In this document: one piece after another, positions 9,255 through 18,298 of the stretch
How the letters are laid out: each line of letters begins with the position of its first letter
How positions within the stretch are numbered: the stretch's first letter is position 1
NCBI GenBank assembly: GCA_017541465.1
Contig: JAFXYZ010000062.1
Coordinates: 1-64,000, forward strand
Length of the DNA: 64,000 nucleotides
Source: a bacterium
GTDB lineage: Bacteria; Cyanobacteriota; Vampirovibrionia; Gastranaerophilales; Gastranaerophilaceae
Reading direction: 5' to 3'
Notes under the pieces: model-generated
The model's database searches: none
Seen by the model: only the letters and a program-made list of their open reading frames with translations
What the model was told of the DNA's origin: nothing
Program-made: the position numbers and the translations under genes

Positions 9255-10949
9255 ATGAATATTAGTGCGGTAAATTACAATTATAATCTGCCCGTAAAGT
9301 CTTTGAGTTTTAAGAGAGGAAATATCCCTTTTTCAAACCCTTTAGAGACTGACAGGTTTGAAGGGACTTTAAAACCTTTTGATTCCGGGATTTCAAAGGA
9401 AAATCTTGAAATACTTCAAAACGAACTTTCACGTGCAACGGCAGGTTATAGGGCGCCTTACCCTTACCCTTTTTCTCAGGGTGCAGTAAAACTTTTGACA
9501 CAAGGATACAGTGCATATTTGACCGAACAGGGCAAAAAACCGCAAAATATCGGTAAAAGAGATGTCGTAATAGGCGGTGATACAAGAGTTGCAACAAAAG
9601 AATCACTCCCTGTTATCAGAGATATGCTGACGGAAAACGGATTTAATGTTATATATCAGCCTGATGAAAAAGGGAATATAAAGCCTGTTGCCTCCCCGAT
9701 TTTGGCAGTCGCAACACAGGTTTATGACAACAATATAGGCGGTGTCTTAATGACTGCAAGCCATAACCCTTGGCAAGACGGAGGTTATAACTTCCTAACA
9801 ACCGAAGGCTCTATTGCACCCTCCGAAATTACTTCACAAATAGTTCAGAATATGAACAATATCGTTAAAAATCCTTATACAAACGCAAAAATTTCAGATA
9901 TAAAAGGGAAATCAAAGCCGACAGACCTTTTTGACACCTATAAACAGTACATAGAAGAACATCACCATATTGATTGGGATGCGATTAAAAATGCCAATAT
10001 TGATATTTATTACGAGGGATTTCAGGGAACAGGAAGTCTATATTTCCCTCAAATGCTGAAGGAACACGGAATTAATATTAAAAAAGTATTAAATACAAGG
10101 ACTTTAGGACCTGAACCAAACGAGGAAAACTCTCAGACACTTGCAAACGAAGTAAAAAAAGCCAAAGGAACGAATAAAATCGGGCTCGCTAATGACGGCG
10201 ACTCTGACAGATATGCAATAGTTGACGAAAACGGGAACTTTATCAAAGGGAACGATGTTCTTTTGCTTTTCCTCTATCACATGGCGAAAAACAGACACGA
10301 AGAAGGCCCTGTTGTTTGCTCTCAGGCAGTTTCGGAAAAACTCGTCGAATATGCTCAAAAACTCGGAAAAGAGGTTTACAGAACACCTATCGGGTTTAAG
10401 TTCTTAGGACACGAAATGCTTTCTTTAAGAGCGCAGGATAAAGAGCCTTCTCTGATTTGTGAGCCTCCGGGACTGACTTTTCCGAACCACGTTCCCGAAA
10501 AAGACGGATATCTTGCACTTTTGATGCTCCTTGAACTGACGGCTCAGGAGAAAAAACCGATAGGTGAAATTTTAAAGGACATCAAATCAGGTCTGAAGGC
10601 TGACTATGATTATTTTGAAAACGACATTATGTTTAAGGAATATCAGCAGAAATTCGATTTTGTAAATGCGTTTAAACCTTATAAAGACGGTGAGAAAAAG
10701 ACTTTAGGCGGATATGAGGTTGACACTGAGCGTACTCAAAAGATGTTTGACAGAATGAGCGAACAGAAAGAGGGCGGCGACGGGTATAAGATTTATTTAA
10801 AAGACGGAAGTTCCGCATTAATCAGAATGAGCGGCACAGAACCGAAGGCAAGGGTTTTGCTTGATATTAAACAGCCGAAAAACGGCTCAACAAAAGAAAT
10901 TGAACAAAATATAATGAAAGAGATTAATGAGATTAAAGAAACTCTGTAA
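9255..10949 (+). CDS. Phosphoglucomutase/phosphomannomutase family protein
   Basis: This 564-residue alpha-D-phosphohexomutase moves a phosphate between C6 and C1 of a hexose, feeding nucleotide-sugar synthesis. Visible signatures are the phosphoserine loop TASHNPWQDGGYN (Ser about residue 169), the metal loop NDGDSDRYAIVDENG and the C-terminal phosphate-binding loop RMSGTEPKARVL. Before the catalytic fold sits a 20-30 residue tag (MNISAVNYNYNLPVKSLSFKRG), the N-terminal style shared by other proteins here. The ATG at 9255 has GGAG six bases upstream. Substrate choice (glucose or mannose) cannot be told. The later rmlA-rmlD genes would use glucose-1-phosphate. Confidence 0.88.
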   Translation: MNISAVNYNYNLPVKSLSFKRGNIPFSNPLETDRFEGTLKPFDSGISKENLEILQNELSRATAGYRAPYPYPFSQGAVKLLTQGYSAYLTEQGKKPQNIGKRDVVIGGDTRVATKESLPVIRDMLTENGFNVIYQPDEKGNIKPVASPILAVATQVYDNNIGGVLMTASHNPWQDGGYNFLTTEGSIAPSEITSQIVQNMNNIVKNPYTNAKISDIKGKSKPTDLFDTYKQYIEEHHHIDWDAIKNANIDIYYEGFQGTGSLYFPQMLKEHGINIKKVLNTRTLGPEPNEENSQTLANEVKKAKGTNKIGLANDGDSDRYAIVDENGNFIKGNDVLLLFLYHMAKNRHEEGPVVCSQAVSEKLVEYAQKLGKEVYRTPIGFKFLGHEMLSLRAQDKEPSLICEPPGLTFPNHVPEKDGYLALLMLLELTAQEKKPIGEILKDIKSGLKADYDYFENDIMFKEYQQKFDFVNAFKPYKDGEKKTLGGYEVDTERTQKMFDRMSEQKEGGDGYKIYLKDGSSALIRMSGTEPKARVLLDIKQPKNGSTKEIEQNIMKEINEIKETL

Positions 10950-10954
10950 CCACT

Positions 10955-10976
10955 GGTAGACTAAAGTCTACCCTAC
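10955..10976 (-). repeat. REP-like hairpin, GTAG-headed (GTAGAC type)
   Basis: The palindrome GGTAGACT.AAGTCTACC is followed by CTAC; read on the minus strand it is GTAG plus hairpin. A near copy lies at 38294-38315. The GTAG head is the known recognition tetranucleotide of RAYT-mobilised REPs. Confidence 0.7.
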
Positions 10977-10980
10977 CGCT

Positions 10981-11004
10981 GGGGTGAGGGTTTGCCCGTA
11001 AGGG
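10981..11004 (+). repeat. Relic end of the DUF559-type CTCTCC element
   Basis: GGGGTGAGGGTT followed by GCCCGTAAGGG matches about 21 of 24 bases of 61015-61038, the left end of the DUF559-bearing element and the 3' edge of its gene. Here there is no DUF559 gene, so it looks like a remnant. Confidence 0.55.
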
Positions 11005-11005
11005 T

Positions 11006-11748
11006 TTAATAATTTATCGCACCCTCTCGAAGAACTTTGCAGGCACAAAACCAACCTCCTTGGCTACGGCTACAATCATTTGTTTCGCAACCTGATGGAA
11101 CTAATCCTTTATTTGTCAAATAAAATAAGAAAACATCTAATCCCAACGTATTAGGCTTTCTTTCTCCGTTGATATCAACATAAATCTCGTCACAATATGA
11201 ATCATACAATGAACAATCAGCTGTTGGATATGTCAAAAGCACTTGAACACCATCGGCTAAAACAAACCTTCTATAATAATTACTTGAATCCCAAATTCTA
11301 CTTGAATCTTTATTTAAAGTATATATAGGTTGTACAAAACAACCGCTATTTATACCACATTCTTTTGCATTATGAAGAAATTTTTTATAGAGATTATATA
11401 CATTTTCAGAAGTAGTAGCCCATCCACCTTTGTCTGCTTGTGGTATTCCCTCTTCTGCAATAATTAAATTTGTTGCCTGCGCAAGCGTTGAATACGTTTT
11501 TTTAAGTTTAGAAACATATTCCTGATTATTTGTTTTATTAATCAAAGTCGGAACTGTTATAGCCGCAATTACACCAATAATAACAAGAGTAATTAAAACC
11601 TCGGCTAAGGTAAAAGCCTTATCTTTACCATCACTATGATTTAGTAACTTCTTTATAGAACTTGAAAAACTACGAAAGTTTTCTTGCCTACTTCTTTTAC
11701 AAAAGAAGTGGGGGGGGTAGGAACAGATTTATTTTTCAAATTATACAT
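11006..11748 (-). CDS. Prepilin-like protein, out of frame at a C8 tract (phase OFF)
   Basis: This is a type IV prepilin/pseudopilin-like gene. The start ATG at 11748 begins MYNLKNKSVPTPP, then a run of eight C (G8 at 11710-11717). With eight C translation stops about 18 codons later. With nine, the frame runs through a leader (HFF.KRSRQENFRSFSSSIKKLLNH) into AFTLAEVLITLVIIGVIAA and on to the end. The mature part carries the family's KLKKTYSTLAQATN helix, the DINGERKPNTLGLD motif and the C-terminus CKVLREGAINY. Prepilin peptidase would cut before the F of FTLAEV. The coding body is otherwise intact, so I read it as a switched-off gene, not a decayed one. A sequencing error in the tract is the main alternative. 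Confidence 0.75.
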
Positions 11749-11905
11749 AAAAATCTCTCTTTCTCTAAAATATTTTATTATATATTATCAAATATTCCCA
11801 ATTTTGTAAATTTATAACAAATAAAAAATACTCCCCAAAATACTTCTTTAAAACCTTTTTCTTTTGATGTAAAATCAATTTGAAAATTTAGATAGGAGTA
11901 TTATT

Positions 11906-12412
11906 ATGCACGAAAAACTTGAAAAGGCATTTAACGACCAGATAAACAAAGAATTGTATTCCGAATACCTGTATATGTCAATGTACGCATACTTTGACAG
12001 ACTTAATCTTCAGGGCTTCAAAAACTGGATGAACGTTCAGATGCAGGAAGAACACGCACATGCTATGGGTATGTTCAACTACCTACACGAAAGAGGCGGT
12101 AAGGTAGTTCTTCAGGCTATCGAAAAACCCGAAACCGACTGGGCTTCACCTGTTGAACTGTTTGAACACGTTTTAAAGCACGAAAAATACGTAACTTCTC
12201 TGATTAACTCCCTTATGGACGTTGCGGATGAGGTTAAAGACAGAGCCGCAGTTTCTTTCCTCGACTGGTATTTAAAAGAACAGGTTGAAGAAGAAGCAAA
12301 CGTATCAAAAGTTTTAAAGACACTCAAAATGGTCTGCGACGACAAAAATTCTTTGTATATGTTCGATAAAGAGCTTGCAGCAAGAGTTTTCAATCCGCCC
12401 GTAATCGGATAA
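11906..12412 (+). CDS. ftnA: Ferritin
   Basis: This is a bacterial ferritin of 168 residues that would oxidise Fe(II) and store iron in a 24-mer cage in the cytoplasm. By alignment to E. coli FtnA the ferroxidase ligands are present: E16, E49, H52, E93, Q126 and E129. The motifs ELYSEYLYMSM, QEEHAHAMG and EQVEEE mark the four-helix bundle. Length is normal for the family. The ATG has AGGAG seven bases upstream and there is a strong terminator after the stop, so it is monocistronic. No Fur box was recognised by eye. Confidence 0.95.
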   Translation: MHEKLEKAFNDQINKELYSEYLYMSMYAYFDRLNLQGFKNWMNVQMQEEHAHAMGMFNYLHERGGKVVLQAIEKPETDWASPVELFEHVLKHEKYVTSLINSLMDVADEVKDRAAVSFLDWYLKEQVEEEANVSKVLKTLKMVCDDKNSLYMFDKELAARVFNPPVIG

Positions 12413-12430
12413 AAACTTTAAATAACAATA

Positions 12431-12465
12431 AAAATGCGCCTTTTTTTGAAGGGCGCATTTTTTTA
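12431..12465. terminator. Bidirectional intrinsic terminator
   Basis: The stem AAATGCGCC / GGCGCATTT has T runs on both strands. It lies between the convergent ferritin and rmlA genes and can serve both. Confidence 0.92.
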
Positions 12466-12477
12466 TTTTTAAAAGAG

Positions 12478-13350
12478 TTATTTTATCAAATCGGCAATAT
12501 ATCCGAAATACTCGTTATTCTTATATTGTGAGACTATATTCTTCAGATGTTCTTTTGTTACAAAGCCTTTTCTGTATGCAATTTCTTCTAAGCAGGCAAT
12601 TTTAATCCCCTGGTTCTCTTCAATAGTCTTAATATACTGAGATGCCTGAAGAAGAGAGTGATGAGTTCCGGTATCAAGCCACGCAAAACCTCTTCCGAGC
12701 TTTTCAACACTCAGTTTACCCTGTTTTAAGTAGGTATTATTTAAATCGGTAATCTCTAATTCCCCTCTTGCCGAAGGTTTTTGGGTTTTAACATACTCAA
12801 CAACGTTGTTATCGTAAAAATAGAGCCCTGTTACCGCATAATTTGATTTCGGATGACTTGGTTTTTCCTCGATAGAAAGTGCTTTTCCTCTTCCGTCAAA
12901 GTCAACAACACCAAATCTCTGAGGATCTTTAACGGGATAGCCGAATACAGTTGCACCGCCTTCTTTTTCGGTTCTTTCAACCGCGCGTCTTAAAGTCTTT
13001 GAGAAGCCGCCGCCATAGAAAATATTATCCCCTAAAACCAGGCAGGCACAGTCAGAGCCGATAAAATCTTTACCCAAAATAAATGCCTGGGCAAGTCCAT
13101 CCGGGCTGGGCTGCTCGACATATTCAAACTTAACCCCGAACTGAGAACCGTCTTTTAAGAGTTTTTTAAAGTTCGGCAAATCCTGGGGGGTTGAAATAAT
13201 AAGTATTTCCCTTATTCCTGCGAGCATAAGCACCGAAATCGGGTGATAAATCATCGGTTTATCATAAATCGGCAAAAGTTGTTTTGAAACGACAAGGGTG
13301 GAGGGATAAAGTCTTGTACCCGCACCGCCCGCGAGAATAATACCTTTCAT
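12478..13350 (-). CDS. rmlA: Glucose-1-phosphate thymidylyltransferase
   Basis: RmlA joins glucose-1-phosphate and dTTP to give dTDP-glucose, the first step of dTDP-L-rhamnose synthesis for surface glycans. The 290-residue length is typical. The nucleotide-binding loop [11 protein letters not shown] lies at residues 8-18, followed by [23 protein letters not shown] and WLDTGTH. Its ATG overlaps the rmlD stop (TAATG), so the two are translationally coupled. rmlB and rmlC are not in this window, so the pathway must be completed elsewhere. Confidence 0.95.
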   Translation of the reverse strand: MKGIILAGGAGTRLYPSTLVVSKQLLPIYDKPMIYHPISVLMLAGIREILIISTPQDLPNFKKLLKDGSQFGVKFEYVEQPSPDGLAQAFILGKDFIGSDCACLVLGDNIFYGGGFSKTLRRAVERTEKEGGATVFGYPVKDPQRFGVVDFDGRGKALSIEEKPSHPKSNYAVTGLYFYDNNVVEYVKTQKPSARGELEITDLNNTYLKQGKLSVEKLGRGFAWLDTGTHHSLLQASQYIKTIEENQGIKIACLEEIAYRKGFVTKEHLKNIVSQYKNNEYFGYIADLIK

Positions 13351-14174
13351 TAGTCTTCACTCCTTAACTTCATATAATCCTTCAGGGCAGCCTTCCAGCT
13401 TCTGCAGATACCCTGATTTTCCATAATACTGTTTCTCGGACGGTTCGCAGGACGGGGAAATTCTTCGGTTTTACAGGGAAGAAGGTTAAGTTTATCCCCG
13501 TGAAGTTCAAAAATTTCCTTTGCAAACCCAAACCATGAGGTGTGCCCTGAACCGCAGACCTGATATATACCATAAGGCATCTGCTCATCTATGATTTTAA
13601 CTATGCCGTTTACAAGCTCAACAGTCCAGGTCGGGCAGCCGATTTGGTCATCAACAACTTTTAATTCGGGCTTGGAGGCAAGAGAAAGCATGGTCTCAAC
13701 AAAATTCTTTCCGTGGTGTCCATAGAGCCAGCTGGTTCTTGTGATGTAGTATTTTTCAAGTGTCTGAACGGCTTCCTCGCCTTTTGCTTTGGTTTCGCCG
13801 TAATAATTTATGGGGTTTCTTTTGTCTGAAGGGAGGTATTTTCCCTTCTTAGTGCCGTCAAAAACGTAGTCGGTCGAGATATAGAGCATGGGAATATCGA
13901 GCTTTTTGCATGCCTTAACAAGGTTCTGAGTTCCGGTAACATTGATTTTATAAGCGGTTTCCCTGTCCTCCTCCGCCTTATCGACGTTTGTATAGGCGGC
14001 AAGATGGATAAGAAAATCGGGTTTTGAAGTTTTTGTAAACTCTAAAACCTCCTCAAGGTTTGTAATATCCATATTATCGACATCTGTTTCGATAACCTCG
14101 TGCCCATTGTCCTCTAATGCAGGACAAAGGTCCTGACCTAACATTCCTTTTGCACCTGTAACAAGAATTTTCAT
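13350..14174 (-). CDS. rmlD: dTDP-4-dehydrorhamnose reductase
   Basis: RmlD catalyses the last step of dTDP-L-rhamnose synthesis, an NAD(P)H-dependent reduction. This 274-residue short-chain-type enzyme has the Rossmann loop [10 protein letters not shown] at residues 7-16, STDYVFDG, the catalytic [10 protein letters not shown] (Tyr and Lys) and TSWLYG. GAGGAAG precedes the ATG, and a TATAAT-like box lies near 14213, so rmlD probably leads the rmlD-rmlA unit. L-rhamnose in a diderm is usually found in LPS or capsule; this use is inferred. Confidence 0.93.
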   Translation of the reverse strand: MKILVTGAKGMLGQDLCPALEDNGHEVIETDVDNMDITNLEEVLEFTKTSKPDFLIHLAAYTNVDKAEEDRETAYKINVTGTQNLVKACKKLDIPMLYISTDYVFDGTKKGKYLPSDKRNPINYYGETKAKGEEAVQTLEKYYITRTSWLYGHHGKNFVETMLSLASKPELKVVDDQIGCPTWTVELVNGIVKIIDEQMPYGIYQVCGSGHTSWFGFAKEIFELHGDKLNLLPCKTEEFPRPANRPRNSIMENQGICRSWKAALKDYMKLRSED

Positions 14175-14243
14175 TATAATTTCTTCCTCATTTTCTGATA
14201 TTTGATTTAATTATATCAAAAAAAATATGGAAGAATTAAAACT

Positions 14244-15026
14244 TTATCTGACCTCAATAATTAAATTTGTAAATTCAATATCGTCATAGTCAAGCCCGTT
14301 GAGTTTCTTCTGGTTTATCCCTGTTTTAATTGTTAGTTCGTTTCTCTTCCCCTCTTTTGCAAGGCTTCTCGGAAGCATAATTTCCTGACTGTCGCCGTTT
14401 ATTTTGAGTTCGGCAATTTTTTTGCCGTTAAAATAAATCTCAGGCGGACTTGCCCAGGTGGTCGCAACTCTTGTCTGCCTTAAATTCCTTGCGCTCAGAG
14501 TATCTATACCTATTATTGAACCTATGTTTAAATAGATATTCTCGCCATATTCCATTTTTCTTAAATCAAAAATCTTTGAATAGGAATTTCCCGAGGAAAC
14601 AATGGTGAAATCGCCCGCGTTTGCAGAGTGTTCAGAGAAATAATTATCCCCCAAGTGAATAATATCAGTCTCAATTACTATATCGTTTGCGTTTGTTCTT
14701 TCAATTTCTATCAAAATCGGCTCACTCTCAAAATCACGTTCCAAGGTTAAAGAATACGGCTTATAGCCTTCTTTTTTGACAGACATAATGGTTGGGGAAT
14801 TAATCGAGGTGCCGAGTTTAAAGCACCCGTTCTCATCGGTTCTTGTGCGGTAGTGTTTTGAAGGTACTTCTATCAAAACCTCTTTTAAAGGTGCAAGTGT
14901 TGTCCTGTCTATAACCTGATTAGAGTTGTTTTTAATGTTCTTATCGACTTTCCCGACAATAGTTTCGGCGAAAGAAGGAAGAAGAATTGTGTTAAATATT
15001 AATAATATTAGCAAAAATCGTTTCAT
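14244..15026 (-). CDS. Exported protein with carboxypeptidase-regulatory-like domain
   Basis: This 260-residue protein has a clear N-terminal signal peptide (MKRFLLILLIFNTILLPSFAE, cleavage likely near residue 20). Residues about 40-110 look like a CarboxypepD_reg-type beta sandwich (VLIEVPSKHYRTRTDENGCFKLGTS, VKKEGYKPY). The rest is beta-rich with no motif I know. It likely acts in the periplasm or at the surface, perhaps binding glycans or protein; that is inference. A TATTAT box lies exactly six bases before the ATG and there is no ribosome site, so the mRNA is predicted leaderless. Confidence 0.72.
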   Translation of the reverse strand: MKRFLLILLIFNTILLPSFAETIVGKVDKNIKNNSNQVIDRTTLAPLKEVLIEVPSKHYRTRTDENGCFKLGTSINSPTIMSVKKEGYKPYSLTLERDFESEPILIEIERTNANDIVIETDIIHLGDNYFSEHSANAGDFTIVSSGNSYSKIFDLRKMEYGENIYLNIGSIIGIDTLSARNLRQTRVATTWASPPEIYFNGKKIAELKINGDSQEIMLPRSLAKEGKRNELTIKTGINQKKLNGLDYDDIEFTNLIIEVR

Positions 15027-15032
15027 AGTTTT

Positions 15033-15038
15033 ATAATA
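15033..15038 (-). promoter_or_regulatory. -10 box six bases before start codon (leaderless promoter)
   Basis: TATTAT, then AAAACT, then ATG at 15026. With a normal -10 to start distance the transcript would begin at the ATG itself. No Shine-Dalgarno is present. Confidence 0.5.
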
Positions 15039-15157
15039 AAGAGGAAGTTAAAAAAAAATATCCGAAAAAAAGATATGAACGATTGATTAACTTTTTTTAA
15101 CATAACTAGCAAATTATTTTTTTATGAAATTTGTATAAAAAGACAGGAGAAAAAAGA

Positions 15158-15517
15158 ATGTATATATCACCGATTACAGCATATTCACAATGTTCTTTTA
15201 AAGGGTTATTAAACCGTAAACCCCAGCAAAAGCCCGATCCCGTTATCAAAGCTCAGGGCGGAAAAGAACTAAAATACGAAATAAAAGATGAAATATTGTT
15301 CGTTAAAGGTAAGCCTTATACAGGCAAAGTGAGATTAGAATACAAAGAAGGAAATAAAGAAAACAGAGCCTATGAAGAAGGAAGAGTAACTTCTTCCGAC
15401 TTAAACGGAGACGGCAGAGCAAAAGTATATTATGCTTATGAACCGCTTCCTGACGGCAAGGTTAAGCAATACGCATTTTATGAGGATGATGACGGAATTA
15501 AAGGACCAAACGACTAG
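15158..15517 (+). CDS. Small FKG-tagged protein, unknown
   Basis: This 119-residue protein opens with MYISPITAYSQCSFKG, the short N-terminal tag ending in FKG that recurs in this genome. The rest is charged and polar, with repeated short beta-like units (VKGKPYTGKVRLEYKEG; ITSSDLNGDGRAKVYYAYEP-like stretches) and DLNGDG, which might bind calcium. There is no signal peptide or membrane helix. The ATG at 15158 has CAGGAG about eight bases upstream; an in-frame ATG nine codons earlier does not. A strong terminator follows. It looks lineage-specific and I assign no function. Confidence 0.62.
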   Translation: MYISPITAYSQCSFKGLLNRKPQQKPDPVIKAQGGKELKYEIKDEILFVKGKPYTGKVRLEYKEGNKENRAYEEGRVTSSDLNGDGRAKVYYAYEPLPDGKVKQYAFYEDDDGIKGPND

Positions 15518-15543
15518 ATTCCGTTAAGAATATAGAGGAACAA

Positions 15544-15572
15544 TAAAAGAGTGCTTTTAAAAGCACTCTTTT
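15544..15572. terminator. Intrinsic terminator
   Basis: A perfect stem, GAGTGCTTTT pairing with AAAAGCACTC, is flanked by A and T runs. It lies between the FKG-tagged gene and the convergent prepilin gene and could serve both. Confidence 0.9.
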
Positions 15573-15593
15573 TGTTGTTAATATAATTCATAA

Positions 15594-16424
15594 CTAATAA
15601 TTTATCGCACCTTCACGAAGAACTTTACAGGTACATCCCCAGCCTTCTCTATTCGATGCACAATGAGTTGAATCATCGCAACCGACAGGATACAATCCGT
15701 TTTCTTTTAATGCAAACAAAAATGCATCTTTACCAATATCGTTAGGCTTTCTTTCACCGTTTATATCAACCAAAATCAGTCCACAAACATTATTTGAACC
15801 ATGAACCGAACGACTGCAATCATTTGAAAAAGATTCAATATCTACTTGTGTTCCGTCTGCAAGAATTAGTTTTCCTGTAACAAAATCATCTACAACAAGA
15901 CTCCATTCGGAGCCATCCAATTTTGTATATTTTCCTTGTCCAAAACAACCCGTATCAGAACCACATTCTTTTGCGTTAATTAAATGTTTTTTATACAAAT
16001 TAAACATATTTTCATGGGAGGAAGCCCAACCGCCTTTATCTGCTCTTGGTGTTCCTTCTTCCGCAATAATCAAATTAGTTGCCTGAGAAAGAGTTGAATA
16101 TGCTTTTTTGAGTTTAGAAACATATTCCTGTTTATTTGTATTATTCATTAATGTCGGAACGGTTATTGCGGCGATTACACCGATAATAACGAGGGTTATC
16201 AGAACTTCTGCAAGTGTAAAGGCACATTTTTTCCCTCTCCTACGGAGAGAGATTGAGGGAGAGGGTGCATCTGCATCTAAAAACAAATACCCTCTCTTAG
16301 AATTTCTAATGTTTAACAAGTTAAACATTGAAATTCTATTCTCTCCAAGGAGAGAAATGATATTTTTGTTAATATCTTTTTCATAGGGGGGGGTAGGAAG
16401 TAATTTATTTTTTATACTAAACAT
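15594..16424 (-). CDS. Prepilin-like protein, in frame at a C8 tract (phase ON)
   Basis: This is a 276-residue prepilin-like protein. It starts MFSIKNKLLPTPPYEKD, with PTPP encoded across eight C (G8 at 16386-16393), and here the frame stays open. A leader of about 68 residues precedes the cleavage-type motif CAFTLAEVLITLVIIGVIAA. The mature part has KLKKAYSTLSQATN, DINGERKPNDIGKD and CKVLREGAINY, closely like 11006-11748 and 30296-30973. Much of the leader is a palindromic element translated in frame (16233-16356). The ATG at 16424 is preceded by a purine-rich AGAGAGA ribosome site; a longer frame upstream lacks one. It would be an inner-membrane-inserted pilin or minor pilin; assembly genes are not in this window. 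Confidence 0.85.
   Translation of the reverse strand: MFSIKNKLLPTPPYEKDINKNIISLLGENRISMFNLLNIRNSKRGYLFLDADAPSPSISLRRRGKKCAFTLAEVLITLVIIGVIAAITVPTLMNNTNKQEYVSKLKKAYSTLSQATNLIIAEEGTPRADKGGWASSHENMFNLYKKHLINAKECGSDTGCFGQGKYTKLDGSEWSLVVDDFVTGKLILADGTQVDIESFSNDCSRSVHGSNNVCGLILVDINGERKPNDIGKDAFLFALKENGLYPVGCDDSTHCASNREGWGCTCKVLREGAINY
16233..16356. repeat. CTCTCC palindromic element read through inside a prepilin gene
   Basis: It begins CCCTCTCCTACGGAGAGAG and GAGGGAGAGGG. A long AT-rich inverted repeat follows (arms 16298-16317 and 16320-16338, near perfect), and it closes with TTCTCTCC/GGAGAGAA. The plan is the same as at 51111-51190, but here it lies in an open reading frame, between the C tract and the FTLAEV core. 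Confidence 0.7.
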
Positions 16425-16517
16425 AAATTCTCTCTCTTTCTTAATATAATACAAATTTATAATACCACATTTTTCAAAATTATAACAAATATAAAAATCG
16501 ACCATAACGGAGTGAGC

Positions 16518-16755
16518 AATAATTGTTTTGTTTTACAGGGATGCGCTCGCACTTCTTGAATTTTCTTTCCGCTCAAGCAGTCGTCCTTTTGAGGCTTTGC
16601 CTCAGTCGGACTTTTGCTTTCGCTTACCGGACTTACTTGCGGGAATGTGCTTTTGGCTTCGCCAACGCACCCGCTCCCGCAGTTTCGTCCGTCCGAAAAT
16701 TCGCTGTCTGAGCGAAGCGAGTTTGCGAGCTTGAGTAAAACAATTACAAATTATT
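16518..16755. repeat. GC-rich MITE-like intergenic element
   Basis: The ends are imperfect inverted repeats: AATAATTGTTTTGTTTTAC at 16518-16536 and GTAAAACAATTACAAATTATT at 16735-16755. Inside are many short inverted repeats and a base composition unlike its neighbours. No gene is credible within it. This fits a non-autonomous palindromic element. Confidence 0.55.
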
Positions 16756-16788
16756 AGCGAACGGAGTTCAGGTCGAGAGTTTCTTTGT

Positions 16789-16814
16789 AACTTTCTTGTC
16801 GGTACAAGAAAGTT
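16789..16814. repeat. Perfect 11-base hairpin
   Basis: AACTTTCTTGT and ACAAGAAAGTT flank a CGGT loop. It resembles the CTTCTTTT-type palindromes in the prepilin leaders and at 30247-30270. Confidence 0.7.
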
Positions 16815-16893
16815 ATTAAAAGCAAAAGATAATTCAACTCCTTTCAAATGTTTATGCTATCATCAAAATATAGAAAGATTCAGGGAGAGAAAA

Positions 16894-18186
16894 ATGGTAG
16901 AAGTAAGACCTTTAGACGCAATTGTTTACAATCAGGCAAAAGTCAATATGGCAGACGTTATAGCGCCGCCTTATGATGTTATTTCAGATGATTACAGAGA
17001 AAAATTATCCTCAAAAAGCGATTTTAATTTCGTAAACTTAATTCTGCCGCTCGAAAAAGACGGGCTCAACAAATATGAAGCCGCAAATGAAACCTTCCAA
17101 AAATGGCTCAGAGAAAAGGTTTTAATTAAACTCGAAAAACCGACTATTTTATATCTCGTTCAGGAATACAACCTCAACGGCAAAAAAATTACAAGAAAAG
17201 GGTTTATCGCAAGAGTCCGCATAGAAGATTTTTCGACAAAACAAATTCTTCCCCACGAATATACAATGGGCGGACCTAAAGAGGACAGACTAAAGCTCAC
17301 AAAAGAGTGCAAAGCCAATTTCTCCCAGATTTTTATGGTCTATTCAGACAAAACAAGAAAAATCGAAGGTGCGGTTGATTTAACCCAAAAGCCGTTCATT
17401 GACGTAACAGACGACTTTGGTGTCAGAAATGTTGTTTATTTAATCGATGACGAAAAAACTTTAAATCTCATCTCTGAAACCCTCAAACACAAGACTCTGC
17501 TTATAGCAGACGGTCACCACAGATATGAAACGGCAATGAACTACCGCAATTTCATTAACTCACCAAACCCCGAAGATGCCACAAAGTTCGTTATGAGTTA
17601 CTTCACGAACCTTGAAGATGACCTTTTAATCTACCCGACACACAGAATTATCACGAAAAAAATTGATATTGAAAAAGCCTTCAAATCAATCGAAAAATAC
17701 TTTGATATTCAGGAATACCCCTTCAATAACATCGATAAAGACGAGGTCAAAAGATTTCTGCTCGACAAAATCGAACAGGAAGCAAAAAAGAAAATTGCTT
17801 TCGGTTTGTATGTCAAAGGCAGAAAGGTCTTTTATCTGTTAACTTTGAGGGAAGATGTCACGGCGATACTCGAAAAATACGAAGTGCCAAAGGTTTTGAG
17901 AAACCTCGACTTAATTATTCTCCATAAAGTTCTTATTTCTGAAGAATTTGGCTATACACAGGAAGAACAGGCTTCACAAAACGGTATTTTATACATCAAA
18001 CAGGAAAAAGAAGCATTTGATATGATAGACAAAGGAGAAGCAGAAATGTCGTTTATTATGGCATACCCGAAGATTGAGGATATTCACGCAGTTTCGCTTG
18101 CGGGAGAGAGAATGCCCCAAAAATCTACATATTTTTACCCAAAACTTCTCTCAGGGCTTGTCATTTCACCGCTCAGTGAAATCTAA
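16894..18186 (+). CDS. DUF1015 family protein
   Basis: This 430-residue protein belongs to the DUF1015 family. The family signatures are clear: VIAPPYDVISDDYREKL near the N-terminus and ADGHHRYETAMNYR in the middle, with LPHEYTMGGPKEDRL between them. The fold is thought to relate to ParB/SerK-like kinases, so a small-molecule kinase is possible, but the activity is not established. The protein is cytosolic, with no signal peptide. GGGAGAG precedes the ATG. It stands alone, facing a convergent gene. Confidence 0.88.
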   Translation: MVEVRPLDAIVYNQAKVNMADVIAPPYDVISDDYREKLSSKSDFNFVNLILPLEKDGLNKYEAANETFQKWLREKVLIKLEKPTILYLVQEYNLNGKKITRKGFIARVRIEDFSTKQILPHEYTMGGPKEDRLKLTKECKANFSQIFMVYSDKTRKIEGAVDLTQKPFIDVTDDFGVRNVVYLIDDEKTLNLISETLKHKTLLIADGHHRYETAMNYRNFINSPNPEDATKFVMSYFTNLEDDLLIYPTHRIITKKIDIEKAFKSIEKYFDIQEYPFNNIDKDEVKRFLLDKIEQEAKKKIAFGLYVKGRKVFYLLTLREDVTAILEKYEVPKVLRNLDLIILHKVLISEEFGYTQEEQASQNGILYIKQEKEAFDMIDKGEAEMSFIMAYPKIEDIHAVSLAGERMPQKSTYFYPKLLSGLVISPLSEI

Positions 18187-18217
18187 TCCAGTGTCGCCTT
18201 ATGCCGCCTCGTCATCC

Positions 18218-18240
18218 GAGCCGTCATAATGGCTCACCTT
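18218..18240 (+). terminator. Candidate terminator
   Basis: The stem GAGCC / GGCTC is followed by ACCTTTTCT, 30 bases after the DUF1015 stop. It is weak but well placed. Confidence 0.45.
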
Positions 18241-18256
18241 TTCTGCCGCGCCACTC

Positions 18257-18288
18257 GCAAATTTGCTGAACAATTATAGCAAATTTGC
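18257..18288. repeat. Perfect 11-base inverted repeat
   Basis: GCAAATTTGCT and AGCAAATTTGC are separated by GAACAATTAT. It lies 10 bases beyond the stop of the minus-strand gene at 18299 and has no T run, so it is a structural repeat or 3'-end stabiliser more than a terminator. Confidence 0.7.
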
Positions 18289-18298
18289 TCGGACATAA

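Larger units (their letters stand above)
16425..16893. other. Gap of 469 bases: prepilin promoter region and two palindromic elements
   Basis: The left edge holds the shared upstream box of the prepilin family. The middle (16518-16755) is a GC-richer block bounded by imperfect inverted ends. The right has a perfect 11-base hairpin and the start region of the DUF1015 gene. Overlapping open frames in the GC-rich block look like by-products of its palindromes, not genes. Confidence 0.6.

Noticed and set aside
16523-16847. Three overlapping ORFs of 60-80 codons in the GC-rich intergenic block
   Set aside because: They lie on both strands of a palindromic block, have no ribosome sites and no protein-like composition.
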